Shown here piece after piece: positions 1 to 13,448 of a DNA stretch of 64,000 nt. Numbering within the stretch: position 1 is the stretch's first letter; every line of letters starts with the position of its first letter. The notes beneath the pieces are model-generated. The model worked only from the letters and a program-made list of their open reading frames with translations, was not told where the DNA came from and did no database searches. The position numbers and the translations under genes were made by a program. The stretch spans positions 1 to 64,000 of the forward strand of contig JAURVB010014466.1 in the NCBI GenBank assembly GCA_033002965.1, written 5' to 3'. The stretch is from Piper betle. Lineage: Eukaryota; Streptophyta; Magnoliopsida; Piperales; Piperaceae.

Positions 1-263
1 CGAAGTAGGATCTCGCCACCTAGGCGCGATGACACACATGGAGCTTCTACCAGGTCCGTTTAGAACTCGTCTCTGTTTTACGTTCTCTTCTATTGTATGT
101 TTATTTTATTTTTTGCAGGACGGGTTAAGTGGCGTTTTATTGGATCCTACTTAACTCGAGCCATTTAGCCGAACGGATTTCTGGATTAATAACCCCTCGA
201 GGATGAGATCCCTTGAGGATGATTTCGAAAACAAGATCCACCACAAGTTGCCTTCTAGCCTAT

Positions 264-270
264 TATATAA
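264..270 (+). promoter_or_regulatory. TATA box of the LTR promoter
   Basis: TATATAA sits in a context that is preserved in the second LTR copy at 63429-63435. It lies upstream of a conserved GAGACGAGAG stretch. Its conservation between copies makes it the likely U3 promoter of the element. Confidence 0.5.
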
Positions 271-1159
271 ATCCCTACCCAGCCCTATATATATGTAGTT
301 TTCGCGTTTTCAGTGAGACGAGAGATGGAGAAACCGACTGCACGTACCATGAGCAGATGTCTGTGGCAGTCAAAGTGGGCTCTGGATTAGTGCCAACGGA
401 CTGTTCTATTCCCGAGGGATCCTGACAACTCCGCGTTTGAGTTCCTCACACCCGGAGAACGTAGAGGTTTACAGGTACTGTTTAGTATAGCGCATGTCCG
501 GACTTGTGGTTCAAAGGGTACTAAAGGCGACTGCCTGAGAGTACTCGGCCTTCGTGCTCAAGGCCAGGAGAAATATGGAGGTAAGGAGAGGGTTTAAGAT
601 TTGAGACTAGAAAATGAAGTAAGAAAATGCCGAGAGCGGCATCAGCAGCAGCAGATCAATAAGTTTGGGATGTTACCGGGTCTGCAGCCTAGTGGCTCCT
701 CAGTAGTGCCCTTCAGAGTGTTCACGTGAAGTATATGATGTTTTCTTTCATATGAGAGTTTGCTCTCATAGCCAACTTGTTATAGTTATTTTATTTTTTG
801 GACTAGTAACAGTTGTTACTGACTTGTTTTTATACTATATGTATGTAATAATCACGAGTTAGAGGAGCCAACTTGGACGGAGGAGCAATGATGTCGTTTG
901 CACACATGTCACTCGATAGAGTAATTAATATTTTTGTTATGATGTTATTATCTTGAGAATGACGTGAAATGCTGAGACATAATATGATGTGATTAAATGC
1001 TTAAGATATGATGATAGGATGTAATTAAGTGCTAAGAGACGATGAGATGATGTGAACACGAATAGATTGCTCAATGGAAGCGTGGTAGGTTGAGACCCAA
1101 GTTCAAAATGAAATTGTTAGATTTTGTATTTTGTATGAATGAAATTGTTTGATATATGG

Positions 1160-1198
<39 letters not shown>
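1160..1198. repeat. (TA)n microsatellite
   Basis: About 19 uninterrupted TA units lie inside the left LTR. A 62-codon frame running through it is a by-product. Confidence 0.9.
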
Positions 1199-1200
<2 letters not shown>

Positions 1201-1492
1201 CATATGTATATTTGACAAAGTGGCCCCTAATTGCAGGGGAAACTCTGACCGCTATATTTCAAAATTTTTATTAATTTTTATCTGGATTGTCTTGGTGTGT
1301 ACTTTGATTTGCATGTCATTCATGTAGTACCATGTTAGAATTTGTGCATTCATCCATGCATTGCGAGTTGTATATTCATCTTAAAACGCCGAGATTGGAT
1401 CCGCATGAGTTAGGTTCGGGTTAGCCGACCTAACCGGGGCCTGTAACATACCAGTTCGGTTCACGAGCGTGAACCGGATTTGGGGTGTTACA

Positions 1493-3562
1493 GAGAGCCA
1501 CACTACAAAACCTCATAGTGAAACCAACTAACACACTCTTCAATTGTACTATATTCATCACACATGTACAACTACATATTTATAGATAATAAATACAAAA
1601 CATTATACACGAGATATAACCAACCTCTTAAATACAAAGAGCCAAACACCAAATACTCCTCGTCTTCCACAATTCTACTCGAATTCCTCGTACTTCTTAG
1701 AGTAACTCCATGTCTTTACGATTCCCCATGTAATTGCATGTCTTCTCGTATTCATCGTATGATGAGAGACTCCAACAATTCTCTCATCCCGAATCATACA
1801 GAACGCACTAAGGTTGGTTTTAACACCCTTCATATATGAAAGAGATACAACCCTTTTAATCTCTCCTTCTCGCCCTATATGGAAAATCCTTGAAAAATCT
1901 TTCACTCTACACTACTTGCCGAACCCAGTTGAACTTGAAGCACTATTATCGACCGCTTGCCGACCACTATTTTAACAAGAAGAAAGTAACAGAAGTATTT
2001 TGTTTCATGAATGTGGCAAATTCATGAGCTATTGGACCAATATCTAGATTATATGGGTATGGGGCAAGTGGGTATTTCAAGCCCTTGGACCAATATCAAG
2101 AAAGAATAAACCCCTTATAATAATAAAATGATGTTTTAAAAATATATATAGTGTTTCATTCATTCTTTCATTGTTATTGATTCTAGCCCGATAATAATTC
2201 TATGGGTTCAATAATGCTTACTTAATTTAAGATTTCCATTATAATTATGGAAAAATTTTAGAGTATAATAACTCTAAGTTAAATAAAGAATTCTAAAAAA
2301 TTAATAGATTTTACTTATATATTTCAAATCATATTATTTGAATTGTAAATTTTTATTTGATAATAATTATTAGTTTAGGATTTTTATTTATTTATTATTA
2401 GTTATTGTTGAGAACAACTTAGAGTATAATATTATCTGAATTATAAATATTTTAAAAAATATTAAATTCCATTTAATTATTAAAATTTTGCTTAAATTAA
2501 AATTTTATTTTGTTAGAATTAAATAAGTATTCATTATTTTTATTCAAAAATAATACTTTATAACATTTTTTTAGAATTAAGTTTTATGTTATTAATATAT
2601 ATTATTAATAAGTTCGCGCATGGCACGGCCTTTGGCGAGTTGAAAAGTTGATGCTTCTACTTTCTAAAATTACTCATCTTAAACCTGCTAGAAATTATTG
2701 AAAAAAATAGAATAAAATTGAAAAAAATAATGTAGAGAAACTGATAATCTCGATCACCTGGCCAACAATGGTTCCCCCTACTGTGTGAAAGAAAATGTGC
2801 TCCCATTTTTACTTGTTTAATTTTAAAGAAAATGTGATAAAATTTATTTTCTTATAAAAAAAAGCAAGGAAATTATAGAAAGGGAGAATAATGATTTAAA
2901 ATTTTTATTTTCTTTCTAACCAAACGCATGAAGGAAATATAATAAAAAAGCTAATTTCTTTTTCTTTTATTTTGTTCAAATCCTTTTCTTTCCTTTTCAT
3001 TATAATCTATCAAACCAACCATTAGAGAGAGATGAGGTCAAAGCCTCTTACAAAGACAAGTCATTTCCAAATAGACCAAGATCCATCTTCAAACCACTTA
3101 TCCAAGATGAAATTTTACAAATGAATCAGAAAATTCCATAAAGATTATTCATGGAGTGGGATTCTCCCATTGAGGTTTTTTAAACAAATTTTCTTTTTTC
3201 CTCCTCTTTTTTCTTTTTTCTTTTCTTCCACCCTTCACCCAATGAATGCAAGGGACACAAATTAAAACCCTAAACTAGAATTTATATGTTAAAAATACAA
3301 AATTGTAATAGTCAAATACATTTTTAACACTACCCTCTTCTTTTATGTCTTTGGTTTGTGCAAAGTCAAGTTTTTTTTTTATTAAAGAAAAAAGATAACA
3401 CTTCCTTCAAGGAAATAGCTGTACACCAGTGAAACTAAGCACAAAGACTTAACTCCTATGTTTAGAGTATCAATTCATAGTTTAACTTCTGATCTTCCAC
3501 GAAAAAGAAGAAATAAGATTCAACTGGTGAAGAAAAATCGACGAAGATATATGTATTGCTGG
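1493..3562. other. AT-rich intergenic DNA
   Basis: No gene is recognised here. 2100-2620 is extremely AT-rich. The downstream flank of the minus-strand bHLH gene occupies the last few hundred bases. Confidence 0.6.
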
Positions 3563-4120
3563 CTAGATTTGCTGAAAAAACATAGCAAGATGCCTCATAA
3601 CATCAATCTGGGCTCTAAGTGAAACAATGTAGTCGGCAGTTTCTTCCAAAAGACAAAGCTCATCCATTGATTCACCTCCTGGCACTGCACATTTCAACAG
3701 CTTCATCCTCTTCTCCTGCAAATTCTTTGCCATGGCTAAAGCCGATTCTCTCCTTAACATCAAACTCTTTCTTGTCTTCCCACTATGGACCATGAAACTC
3801 TTAGTACTCATCTTCGAGTTCTTCACAAACCCATTATTAGTGTTTGCCGGCTTTGCCAACATTTTGCGTTGTTCATCTCCAAGGATGCTTTTTACCATGA
3901 GCTTGCTGCTTGGTTCCATTGAGAGTTGGTTGATGAGGGCTCGGCTCCATTTGGATCCTCTTCTTGAAGAAGCCATGGCCACATTGGATGAAAGCTTGAT
4001 GGCTCCTTTTCTCTCTTGTAAACTCATGCTCTTAGACATTGGATTGCACCTCTGAACACCCAACAAAAACTTTCTCAAGAATCTTCTCTTGAGCAAGTTC
4101 GAGTTTCTCATGGGCGCCAT
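3563..4120 (-). CDS. Atypical (non-DNA-binding) bHLH protein, IBH1-like
   Basis: Single-exon frame of 185 residues from the preferred ATG at 4120. An in-frame ATG at 4198 would add 26 hydrophobic residues that look like translated 5' UTR. The last 50 residues form a helix-loop-helix: helix 1 (KRMKLLKCAVPGG), the loop (ESMDELCLLEETADYI) and helix 2 (SLRAQIDVMRHLA). There is no E-box-contacting basic region of the H-E-R type. A SKWSRALI motif lies about residues 55-62, as in IBH1/bHLH147-150 relatives. Family knowledge: such proteins sequester activating bHLH partners in the nucleus and restrain cell elongation in brassinosteroid/gibberellin signalling. A TATA box lies 175 bp upstream. It could also be called UPB1-like, but the C-terminal motif fits IBH1-like better. 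Confidence 0.8.
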   Translation of the reverse strand: MAPMRNSNLLKRRFLRKFLLGVQRCNPMSKSMSLQERKGAIKLSSNVAMASSRRGSKWSRALINQLSMEPSSKLMVKSILGDEQRKMLAKPANTNNGFVKNSKMSTKSFMVHSGKTRKSLMLRRESALAMAKNLQEKRMKLLKCAVPGGESMDELCLLEETADYIVSLRAQIDVMRHLAMFFQQI

Positions 4121-4294
4121 TGGAAGGAGGTAAAAAGAAGAGTGAAAACAGAGAGCTAGTGGAAGAATGCGTGGGCAAATGGAGCTTAGTTTATGCAATG
4201 GAAAGGTCAGAAGGTGCTGTAAGTTAAGGACGCAAGGCTTTGCTTATAAATCAAAGAGAGACCTGTGCCTGCAACTTGGCTGGTAAGGATGATG

Positions 4295-4302
4295 TATATA
4301 TA
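4295..4302 (-). promoter_or_regulatory. TATA box of the IBH1-like gene
   Basis: TATATATA on the minus strand lies about 175 bp before the chosen ATG. This predicts transcription starting near 4265 and a 5' UTR of about 145 nt. Confidence 0.5.
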
Positions 4303-7300
4303 GCTGGGAAGAAGGTAAGAAGAGGGATGCTGGAAGGAGAAATCATGGATGACATTGGAGGAGAGGAAAACCAATTTGTTGGCTCAAATTAAGGAGCCTG
4401 GTAGAGAAGAGACACATCACATGTATGCACATGTATTTGGCAGCCCACCACTGTAGTATAGCAGACACGGGGATATTAAGAAGGGGCAACAAAAGATATA
4501 TTCATCACATGTGTGTCTTAACCTAGGAAAAGTGACACTTTTTATGTTTATAATACTAAACTAGAGCTTATAGGATGTTGATGTCAATTACATCTAGTCT
4601 TCCCTAATAGTTTTGTAATAATCTAAGTCTCTTCTGACTTCTTGTGGGCTATATATGCATGCACAGTCAAGTTGGAATCAATGTATGACATGAAATAATC
4701 TCAAGAGGTGCCATTCACTATACAAATTCTGTAAAATTGCATCACGCCTAGAAATCTATATGAGATGATTTATCACAAATATATGCCAACCATGAAGTCA
4801 TAGATGGTACACTTCAAATGTCAACGTGCCAATGCACAGATGAATGGTGGCCAATTATACAAACCAAACATTTCTACTAACTTTCAAGCGAATAGAGACG
4901 CACAGTTTTCACCTCCTGCACCACAAAATTTAGCTTCAAGTGACTAGAGACACGCACAGACAATCATCACCTCACACCTGCATTACAAGATCTCTGGTTC
5001 TGGATACTGCTTCCTGGGTGGAAGGCTGGCCGAGCTCAAGGCATTCAACACGGTGGTGTAATCTGCAAGTGGGTGGCATGGACATTGGCGAATAAAGGAA
5101 AGACACCATCGTAAACGATGCAAAAGAGCCAGAGACGAACTCAATACCTGATCATATATCGCTTGTTGAGTACTGTTTTCGAGACTTTAGCTACTATTAT
5201 TTGACAAGTTTTATCTTCACTTGTTTTTCTGACTTATATTCTTCCAAACATGGTAAAATAAAACATGTCTAATCAATAAATGGAAAGCTATAGATTAGAA
5301 GGTAATTCCCCCCATGCATGTAGATTCACATACCTGGTGACTAATGTAAAGACTAAGTTTGGATCCACTGAGTAAGATAGATTGGTGGGATCAAGAAAAG
5401 GAAAGGAGAGAACAAGAGCACATGAGCATCCCTGTTCATCCCTCGTGGGCTGCATTCATTAAGCACACGTGCAAGGAGGCTCTTCTGGTCTGCTCTGGTA
5501 GGCAATGGTAGCAACAGTGATACTCTAACCAGTGAGCTGGAGTGTGGGACAAAGGCCAGCCGGCAAACCGGAGAAGATAGAACTTTGGGGCGGCCTCTTT
5601 CTCGGCCACACATAGCACATGCTCTGTTCATGTCGACGGAGGAGCTGGCCACCTCCCTTCTACGTGTGGACCAATGGCTGACCATGTGGAACTAGCCTCT
5701 GAGAAGATCCAAAATAAGCCCCGGATTCTGAGTTTAGGACCCTTGTGATTTGATCCTGTCAAGTGCATGTCCACCCAATCTATTTGCAGCCCATGATGCA
5801 AAACCATCTTCATCTTGGAAGGAGGTCATATGTGCCACTCTGTTGATTGTAAATTTTGCTGCATATGAGATGGTGAGGAATGAATGTGGCCACAAGTGTT
5901 TGATACTTCATGTAGGGTTAAGAAGTTTTCTGGCTCATATACAGCCCAATATCCAACCATGTAAGATCAGAGATATTATGTGGGTGAGAAATGTGGCTGG
6001 ACAGGTTGGAAGTGAATCTTGTCTCGAGTCCGTAGCCCACGCTTGACAAGGACTTGGGGGATCTAGAAGTTTTACCGTAGATGGTCAAGCTCGTCATCTT
6101 TGGCTGTCAGCAACACTTGGTGGAGTTGGCAAACATATGAAGCAAGACTGGTCTCGTTCGCTTAAAAAGTAGCATCATCATCTGATGGTGCCATGGCGGT
6201 CCCGGCGCCATTGGCAGTGAGATAGACACGACGGACTCCATTATATTGGACTTGACGCTCACAAATGTCTGTGAATTGCATGTGCTTGGAATTCCATGTG
6301 GGTTGGCGTTCATTTATTTTCGCTTCGTTCTCTACCTGCTCTTCTCACTTCCTGGCCAACATAATTGATCATTTGCGACTCTTGTACACGAGTCGTCGGC
6401 ACCTTTTGCTTCTTTCGTTGATTGAAACGTTGTCTAGTGTTCGACCTAGAATGCCTGGCATTGCCAACATGAGATTTCCGTTGTCTCAGAGTTGATTTTT
6501 TTGTACACTGCACTCAAAAACGTTGCAACACCTTGCACATGATCTTTTATCACTCTTGAGCCTTGAATGGGGCTCTGATGATTTTCCTTGAGAAAATAAA
6601 GACTTGCATTCTCTTTTGGCAGTGAGCATTTACTTGAATGTATACGGATCGCAAATTCTCACTCTGCGCACTCTTAAGACAAACACTGTCAGCATGAAGA
6701 AAATGACAGACGTGTTGATCACTATGCTCGAGACCCGTCTCTCATGTACAACAAGCCCAATCTTGTCTACGACTACTACAGAAGCACACAAATTGGCTAT
6801 ATGCCTTAAACATCAAGCCCAGAAATGCATGAGAAGCATGATTTTAACAAATATATTGCAATATATGGTACCAAATTCAAAGGAAAAAACCCAAGTTGTA
6901 TATATAAAAGAAAATGAAAAAACAGGTTTCGTTCTCTTCATTGTAGCAAATACTACAGATACAAATTATAAACAAGTACCTCACTCAGATGCAATCTTCT
7001 AGGACTTTGTAACAAGTGCATGAACCCACATCACTTGGCTGCAACTCTTTGGCTACGCACATTGCTCAAGTACCCGCTTCCAAGATCAAATCCCCCTGGA
7101 AAACAAAACTCTTCGACATCAGAGAGGCATCTTTGCAAAGTCCAAGAGTCCAAACTAGTATAAGAGAAGCGTTTCATTTCAAGGGCTATGAAACATTTTT
7201 TTGTACTATGCATCGTATATACAGGGAATCGTAGCAGGTTAGTACAGCAAAGTGCCATAATTCTTAGCCTATCAACATCAGCATCATGAGAACTCTGCCT

Positions 7301-8074
7301 TACATGTTCCAAGGAAGTGAAGCCAATGCTATATAAACACTACTATCCACAGGAATCAAAAGCAATTGGAGTCTAATTCATTGATTCTCCAGCCTCTACT
7401 TTTCATTTGTCAATTATCTCATATTGTAAACGTCACAAAGTAAGCATCTAACTGGATTAGCAGGAATTTTGAATAAGAAACATCATCTCTCACACTAAAA
7501 TAGCTCTTAGCTCACTCCTAACTATGAAATCTGACCTCGTAGCATCACAAACAATACATCTTTTCCACTATCTGAGCATTTTCAACCAACCATTGCTGAT
7601 ACGGATCTACATCCACGCATCAATCAATTCCACAAAAACGCAACAAGGCAATCGGCGACGATGGAGGCGAAGGAGAAGTTCCAAAGCGGAATAGGGGAAG
7701 TAGTTGGAGCTCCGGCGACGCCCGCCGTCGGTGACGGCGGAGCAGGGCGGCCGCAGGAGGTCCCAAATGGGCCCAGATGATTGCACACAGTACGGCCCAT
7801 AAAAGGCCCATGTAACTATCATGATGTGGGCTCTGATGTCGACCGCATTTGGAACTTTCACAAAAGGCCCACGTAAGCCCATAAGACCTAGCTTTAACTT
7901 ATGTATATAGTTTTTAGGGCCCGCCTACTCTCTTTTTTGATATACGTATGCAAACAGCTTATTTTGATTGGTCAACGTAGATTCTACTAACCATACCCGC
8001 AAATAGAAAGAAGACATCAATCTAGACGATTAAATCGAAAATGTGCTATTATAATTTCGATCAGGCGGCTATAG

Positions 8075-8150
8075 TAAGATTGCTAGAAGACACGCTCCTC
8101 TTGAGAAGTAATGTTAAGATTGTTAGACACTCTCCTCTGAGAAGTAATGT
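8075..8150. repeat. Imperfect 40-bp tandem duplication
   Basis: Two adjacent units, 8075-8114 and 8115-8150, each start TAAGATTG and end GAGAAGTAATGT. They differ by a few substitutions and small deletions. Confidence 0.7.
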
Positions 8151-8187
8151 TAAAACATTTTGGTTCGAACCCGATTGGCAATAAATA

Positions 8188-8211
8188 AATATATATATAT
8201 ATATATATATT
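8188..8211. repeat. (AT)n microsatellite
   Basis: About 12 AT units. Confidence 0.85.
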
Positions 8212-8373
8212 TGGTTATTCTACATGCAACGAGTACAGAAAAAAAATTTTGTTATGCCCCGCATCTCGGCCGTCCAATTATCCAAAAAACACTGAATCCA
8301 AATTCATAAAAAATAAAAATAAAATGGAAACACAATCCTTCCTCCCTAATTAGCTTAGAAACAAGAGACATAC

Positions 8374-8542
8374 TTCGTGGTGGCCCTGAGCAGCCGAGAA
8401 ATGGAGCGGCGAATTGCCCACCAAAGGTCGAGTGTCGGGCCAACCGAGGGTTATACACCAGAAGAGCCTTCGCCTCGTGGAGATCCCCGTCTCTCGCCGC
8501 CGAACACCCAAACGCATTCCCCATCACGCTGAAGAACCTCAC
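8374..8542 (-). pseudogene. XBAT32: Relic of XBAT32-type ankyrin/RING E3 ligase gene, exon 1 only
   Basis: The minus strand reads [15 protein letters not shown], then [26 protein letters not shown] and, after a 1-nt frame change, [14 protein letters not shown]. This is the N-terminus and first ankyrin repeat of XBAT32-type RING E3 ligases, which control ethylene biosynthesis and lateral root formation. A consensus-like donor (GAA/GTATGT) follows directly at 8373. Damage: the family start codon reads GTG at 8542 (an ATG at 8524 remains), about seven residues before ARDGDL are missing in frame, and an extra G in GGTGGG shifts the frame near STFGG. No further ankyrin or RING exon appears downstream on the minus strand before the bHLH gene. 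The segment upstream (8543-8900) looks like its former 5' UTR. Confidence 0.75.
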
Positions 8543-11500
8543 ATCTCCCCCTTCCCAGATCAAAACACCAGCAATCTCCCACCCAATTCAATCACCACCA
8601 TCGCCGACACCACCAAAAACAACCCCTATCCACAGCAACATCCTACAGCCCGTCGCCATAATTGATCCCCCCATTTTAGGGAGAACAACAACATCAACCA
8701 GCTAAGACGATCATCATCATTCCACCCATACAACATTCAAAACAGCACCAAATCGGGTCAACCAGATATTGAATCAGACCTCGTGGGCAGCTGCATCGGA
8801 TCAAATCCAACAAAAATGGTTGCTCTGATCGATTTGAGGGAGGTGGAGGGGAAGGAAAGCGGGCGGTGGGGAGTGAGGGACGGCACCAAAACGATTGTCC
8901 TACGCCTTTGAGAGTGAGATCAGTTTGTTGGGACGGTTAGTTATTATTATCATCTAAGCTGCTAATTAGTTTTGGTTAATCGTCTTAATTAGTTTTTTTA
9001 AAGAATTAAGCTATCTTTTATTTTGTTAATTTAATTTTATATCCTATTAGAACGAATTTAATTTTTTTAATGAGGTAATACTCAAAATTCAATATTTTGT
9101 ACATAAAATTATAAATTTTAATTATCTCAAAAGTTTATTTTTTTTGAAAAAAATGAATTTTATTTTATTTTAAAGTCTTTTTTGATGAGAAAATTTGAAT
9201 AAAAATTGACATTTTGAATTATTTTAGTAAATTTAAAAACTATATATATTATAAGTATTTGTAAAATTATTAATATTGATAACGAATGTCAATATAAAGT
9301 TCTAATTACAAAGCACAACCATCAAAATTTTTACATTGATAATATAAAATATTTATATGTGACAACGTATTAATTTTTATTACGATGATCTCATTGAATA
9401 ATTTTTAATTATATCTATAAGTGTCTTATTTTTAAATAAAGATAATTTTAATCTATAACGTAACATGTTAAAAAATCTATATGTGACAACGTATTAATTT
9501 AAATTATGATGATCACATTTAATAGTTTTTAATTATAAGTATAAGTATATCATTTTTAAATATATATATATATATATGAGTTTAATCTATAATGTAACAT
9601 ATTCAAAAAATTCCTTTAGATTATTTCTTGGACCTTGTCGGATTCAAATTTAAATTCTAAATAAACGACCCATCTAAATAAATATTTAAAATTCCTTAAT
9701 TTTATTTTAATATTAAAAGTTAAATATTTTAATACTTTTAGTGGTTTGAATTTTATTTAAATTGTGAATTAAGTTACACTTAACCAATTGAATAACAAAA
9801 ACAAAATATATATAAAAAAAGGCTAGATAGCATCAAATGGTTGCAAAAATTAATCTTTTTTTTATTGGCACAAATTGAATTCAATGAAATACTAATATGT
9901 TCAACTCGAACTCGAAGACAAATCAATCAAACTACAAGTTAAATCTAATCTAACTCTTCCTATTAAAGACCCTCATATTTTATTATTTTGTTAATGCTTT
10001 TTTGACCTTTTATTTTAAATAAAATTACGTGCAAATTATAACAAATTTACTGGGAATGAAGATGGTTAGTTTAAGTTTGAATATTGTTGAAAATATACTA
10101 AAGCTAGTGCAATAAATAAGCCTAAAAGTATACATGGGATTCATCAATTTAGTCTCACATATAATTTTTAATAGACTAAGATTATATTTATAAGTGAGAA
10201 TAAACTATACATCTTAGCTAATTATTTATAAAAAAATTACTTTAACTTCGGTTGTAATCGAGTAGGTCGTTATAAAACAATATTCAGTACAAAGAATGGG
10301 CCTGTCTTTTAATCTCTTGTCGTATAAACAGAACACTAAAATATAATAGTGTCACCTGCAAGTCAATTGTGATTCTTGCATTGGACATCCGAGCAAGGAA
10401 TAGAAACCTCTCTTGTCACACCTGCCCAAGAATAAAAGTGTCAAGTTTAGAATCGACCCAACTCATTATCTAAGCATGCATTGCCCACCTTAATCGGCGG
10501 CGCAAATGTTTTTGATCATTTTAGGTTGCATGCTTGCCTGATATGTAGCTCATAAGTCAAATCTAAGCACTTCCAAGGACCATATAGCATAGTACTTATG
10601 AAGCTTCTTTAGCAGTTTTTGAGCATTATAAACATCAATTCCCAACAACATATAGAGGTAAAAATAACTTGTCCTATAGGTTATCATTCAGAGTATATCA
10701 CCATATACCACTGATCTGAGCTTAGTGCAGTAATGCAACCAATTGTTCGTTTTGTGGTTACAAATTGGTATAGAACGAGTGCTGGTCTCTAGTGGGGACA
10801 AGCTGCCCAGGTAAAGTACCCACAAGGACTCTTCTGAGAGTCAACCTTGTCAATGGCAGGCCATGCTCAAGAGTGGCCGCCATGATTCTTTCCAATATTC
10901 AGTGTTGAAGGTGAAGTACTCCAGAAAAACATGTGTCCTGCACTACATTTTATAATTGTGAAGGCAAGGAGAGAAAGCTAGACAACAACCAAACCTCCCA
11001 TGATATGGAAACAAGGTCAACGCCTGAGAGGAATATTGGGTCCATATCAGTTTGATTAGAGAGGTAACTATCATTCACAAGTTTTCATCTTCTTTGTATA
11101 AATCACAGGCAAGAAAGAAACAAAGCAGCTGGCCCTGATTTGAGACATTGCTCTCCACTTTGACACCACTGCCTAAAAGCTGTGCATACCTCTCTTTCAC
11201 TTCATTTTGTGGAGCATCCTTTTCTACATTTCTTCTTCTCCAAATTGAAGAAGGGTAAAAGAGAGTAATTATTTTGTATATATCATTTACAAAATCACTC
11301 ATTCAAAATTACAAGAATTGACTCTAATCTTTCTTAATATGCAATCTATAAAATTATTCATTACATGAGTTAATTGTGTAATTACTGGACTTACCTTCTT
11401 AAAGGCTAAACAGTGAAATTTAAGAGGCATAAAATAAAATAAAACCCATGTAGCTTTCTTCCTTCTTCTAATGCAAAATAGATGTCATCTATGTGATCAT

Positions 11501-13441
11501 CATGCATAAGCATAGTTTCTTTATTTTGCATGTCTGCAACAATGAAAGATTGCTCTATTTTTATACTAGCTCAGGTCTTCAGATGACAAAGCTCCTTGTG
11601 AGCCGTCACTTGTGTATTTCTTGCTTGCATCATTCAATATCCACATGTATTGTTGGTGGTGGTTGGTACGTGTCCACTTTGTACAGTTGTCACTCTTCTA
11701 CCAAGTTCAAATTCATGCACAGCTATTACAATCATCACTAATTAGTTAGGGTTTCCAATTTAGGGCAACTATTAGAGCTTTTGGCTAACTCGAGTTTAAC
11801 CATAATTTTAAATATTGTATTTACTGGTCAGTTCGATTTAATAATATTATGTTTCTTCTTCAAATCCAATACAGTTTAAATTAATTTAATACTCGGTCTT
11901 TAATTTGAAATTTTCTTAAATTTTTAATTTTTTTGACATTTAAGTATTTTAATTGATATTAAATTAAATAACATTAAAAAATCATAGTATTTTAATTATT
12001 ATTATTTATTTAAAATCTAATTGAACCCGGTTCGACCTCGTTGACAAAATATACTCTGTTGATTCATCACGCCACTTGAGATGTCAAAGCATAATAAAAA
12101 ATAAAAATTCTACCATGGAAACTTTAACTTGCAGCCTTTAATGACTTTTTATTCACTTCTTATGATGAAAAATGTTATTTTTTTCTTAAAAATATTCTAT
12201 AATTTTGTTATAAAATTTATAAGAGTAATAATCAGCTGTAAGAAAATTACCGCTCATTAAATAATCTTGATAATAATTTAAAACTTAATAATAAATAGGC
12301 TCTGCATATCACCTATACATATTTAGCTGCTGATTAGGTCTTACAATCAAAATATAAGAGATAAAAGTATTTTTTTAAAAATATAACCGTTTTAGTTCTT
12401 AAATGAAAGAATAATTTAATTTTAAAAAATTACAAAAATATCATTATTTATGCAGAGCAAGTCCTGTCTAATCATCCATACCTAAAACCATTAATGGGGA
12501 GTTAATGTGACTTCCAAACCCCACGTAACCCTTGTTTAATAGACATTTAATTTGCCTGGTTGTCACCATGTGACAAATAAATATCTTTAACGCAAACATA
12601 TAGTCAAAACTAATCTAAAACTTAGTAAACAATCCAATTAATTTGTCACACATCGTTGAAAAAGCCTTGATTTCAGGTCCATAATCACATGCATTTTTAA
12701 AATGTTTAATGTTGATTAAAAAACATAAACTCTAACAATACTAGTCCATTTTAGAGCGGTTATTTGCCACCCCTACTTGTAGATTAAAAAAGTTTAAATT
12801 ATATTTATAAGTAAAAAATGAATCATAAAATTTTAAATTAATTAACTACTTTCTAAAAAAATAATTTAATTTATTATATTATACTTTCGACTAGATTATT
12901 ATAAATAAGCTATCATACTTCTTGGATTATGTGTTAGAATAATAAATTGGACTAAAAAGTATTTAGTTAAGTTAATTAGGACTATTAGTCATAAGTCAAA
13001 AGAATTTAATATATAATAATTAATAAAAGGTCAAAATGTATAAAAAATTTAAAAACGTATTTTCGATTAGGAATGCACATAAGGATAAATATTTACTAAC
13101 ATTTTATTTACCTTCGTGTTTATAATTCTTTTACACGTTACACTTAATCGCAAATAATAATTTTTCCAATAATATATCGAATCATCGAAACGCATTCGCC
13201 TTGAAGAATAGAAATTTGTAGAGCCGATTAAACATTTCCTGCACCGGAGTAATCAAGATTATATGAACTGTCATGAAAGGCTTTAATACAGAGAGTGGTA
13301 GGGGTGGGATCGGAGCTCGAGGTGTAATGGAAGGTCAACAAACAGCTTCTTCTTCCTCTCCTCCCCATTCTCCAAGCACAACAAATGGAATCGTCTCCGA
13401 ATTTCTTTTTCCTCTGGATCCTCACCTCCACGCCAAACTCT
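8543..13441. other. Long AT-rich intergenic region
   Basis: 8543-8900 is probably the former leader of the XBAT32 relic. 8940-10280 and 11760-13180 are extremely AT-rich, with no coding signal. 10300-11300 is of higher complexity but gave no frame longer than 75 codons and no family I recognise. Confidence 0.55.
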
Positions 13442-13448
13442 TATAAAA
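13442..13448 (+). promoter_or_regulatory. Candidate TATA box upstream of the first ATL gene
   Basis: TATAAAA sits 388 bp before the ATG. If used, the leader is about 355 nt and contains two overlapping upstream frames (13477-13656 and 13503-13772), unless a leader intron removes them. Confidence 0.35.

Larger units (their letters stand above)
1..1492 (+). mobile_element. 3' part of a long LTR (3' LTR or solo LTR), same family as the right end of the window
   Basis: This stretch is highly similar, in the same orientation, to 63170-64000. It ends in GGGTGTTACA at 1492, the near-perfect inverted complement of TGTAAAACCC that opens the right-hand copy at 61688. The two copies together imply an LTR of about 3.0 kb. 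The sequence after 1492 has no tRNA primer-binding site, so this is a 3' LTR or a solo LTR, not a 5' LTR. Long GC-rich LTRs of this sort are common in plant Ty3/gypsy chromoviruses, but no internal domain is present in the window, so superfamily assignment is inference. Small open frames inside it are fortuitous. Confidence 0.75.
4303..8373. other. Intergenic DNA without a recognised gene
   Basis: Moderate-GC sequence with scattered open frames of 60-130 codons on both strands. None shows a domain, a family motif or a splice structure I recognise. A GC-rich patch at 7660-7790 contains a 39-codon plus-strand frame starting at 7661 that could be an isolated first exon, but nothing supports it. 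Confidence 0.5.

Noticed and set aside
213..425. Open frame conserved with 63384-63593
   Set aside because: The similarity follows from the two LTR copies; the frame overlaps the LTR TATA region and has no domain.
1139..1327. 62-codon frame
   Set aside because: Runs through a TA microsatellite inside the LTR.
3732..4055. 107-codon plus-strand frame
   Set aside because: Antisense shadow of the IBH1-like gene.
5353..5685. 110-codon minus-strand frame
   Set aside because: No domain, no homologue recognised, no promoter or splice context.
7661..7780. 39-codon GC-rich plus-strand frame as a first exon
   Set aside because: No downstream exon or family match found.
8160..8175. tRNA-like T-arm GGTTCGAACCCG
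   Set aside because: No matching acceptor, D-arm or anticodon arm upstream.
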